A stretch of 64,000 nt of DNA from Actinopolymorpha cephalotaxi (GTDB lineage Bacteria; Actinomycetota; Actinomycetes; Propionibacteriales; Actinopolymorphaceae): the NCBI RefSeq assembly GCF_013408535.1, contig NZ_JACBZA010000001.1:3680850-3744849 (forward strand). The letters run 5' to 3'. The translations under genes and the position numbers were made by a program. The notes beneath the pieces are model-generated. The model had not been told where the DNA came from. It ran no database searches and saw only the letters and a list, made by a program, of their open reading frames with translations. Below, piece by piece: positions 63,698 through 64,000 of this stretch (its first letter is position 1; each line of letters opens with the position of its first letter).

Positions 63698-64000
63698 CAG
63701 GCGACTCCCTCGAAGCGGGGCGCCAGCAGGCGGGACAGGTCGTAACCGATGCGCTCGAAGCGGTCCGGGTGCGGTGGGTAGCCGTCGGCGCGGACCAGCC
63801 GGTCGCCGCGCAGGACGAAGATCGGCTCCAGCTCCACCACGTCGCCCTCGACCCGGCCCGGCACCGCGCAGATCTCGCGTACGCGCCGCCGGCCGCTCTC
63901 GATCAGCTGGGTGTGCACCACGATGTCGACCGCGCCGGCCACGGTCGGAACGACGAACCGCGAGCCGATGTTCTCCCCCGCAAGCAGCGGAAGCGTGCAC
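63697..64000 (-). CDS. tadA: TadA/CpaF-like ATPase, C-terminal part (5' end outside window)
   Basis: 101 codons in frame to the window edge, ending at 63697. The sequence GAVDIVVHTQLIESGRRRVREICAVPGRVEGDVVELEPIF is the C-terminal end of CpaF/TadA secretion ATPases, after the Walker motifs, which are outside the window. A terminal stretch RADGYPPHPDRFERIGYDLSRLL follows. The remainder of the tad operon follows downstream with overlapping starts. Confidence 0.85.
   Translation of the reverse strand, partial: CTLPLLAGENIGSRFVVPTVAGAVDIVVHTQLIESGRRRVREICAVPGRVEGDVVELEPIFVLRGDRLVRADGYPPHPDRFERIGYDLSRLLAPRFEGVA

Overview
The window is about 70% G+C, almost wall to wall with genes, rich in GTG starts, and carries families typical of Actinobacteria (DUF3039, DUF1707, DUF222/HNH '13E12' endonuclease, an LLM/F420-type oxidoreductase remnant, a tad pilus locus, a prfB-ftsE-ftsX-M23-smpB cluster). 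The tmRNA tag ADSKRTNFALAA and gene order suit a soil actinomycete, most likely in or near Propionibacteriales (Nocardioides/Kribbella/Actinopolymorpha type). That placement is inference from gene content; no taxonomic marker was searched.

Layout. 1-5.3 kb: 3' part of a Tat-exported lipoprotein of a family 5 solute ABC importer, then hppD (tyrosine catabolism) followed by an FAD-linked oxidase, with a divergent Lrp/AsnC regulator. 5.3-11 kb: SF2 helicase, two small tandem paralogous proteins, DUF3039, and a coupled malic enzyme-VanZ-YqgE run. 11-17.8 kb: two-gene ABC exporter, a stand-alone PheS-like ligase with an FDX-ACB tail, MFS transporter, DUF1707/DUF4870 protein, secreted alpha/beta hydrolase. 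17.8-20.1 kb: a decayed zone with the tail of a lost LuxR-type regulator, an SDR and a broken LLM oxidoreductase. 20.1-29.2 kb: hyaluronan-synthase-like glycosyltransferase, formylglycine sulfatase, secreted phytase-like esterase, three small membrane proteins, two flavodoxins and a DHFR-like protein. 29.2-40 kb: SRPBCC-like gene behind two palindromes, repeat-bearing HNH endonuclease, TetR, DUF2306, two-component system, frameshifted membrane gene, MazG-like protein, and a cupin/MFS operon with a divergent TetR.

40-55 kb: tmRNA (ssrA), PAP2 phosphatase, long acyl-CoA dehydrogenase behind three palindromes, LacI regulator, GlxA-type regulator divergent from an MFS transporter, SerA-type dehydrogenase, GH31 glucosidase, acyl-CoA dehydrogenase-like flavoprotein, membrane protein, quinone oxidoreductase. 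54.7-59.7 kb: the conserved translation/cell-division cluster smpB-M23-ftsX-ftsE-prfB, all on the minus strand. FtsEX probably gates the secreted M23 hydrolase; smpB and the nearby ssrA together supply trans-translation. 59.8-64 kb: a decayed M28 peptidase and the downstream part of a tad (Flp pilus) operon (tadA, tadB, tadC, small membrane protein, tadE, tadE, tadG), where most neighbouring genes overlap at their start/stop codons.

No CRISPR array, prophage, insertion sequence or rRNA/tRNA gene was seen. I did not identify an unmistakably new system. The best leads are the tandem small paralogs at 7.5-8.2 kb, the PheS-like ligase, the hyaluronan-synthase-like enzyme with its sulfatase, and several well-formed operators with no assigned regulator.
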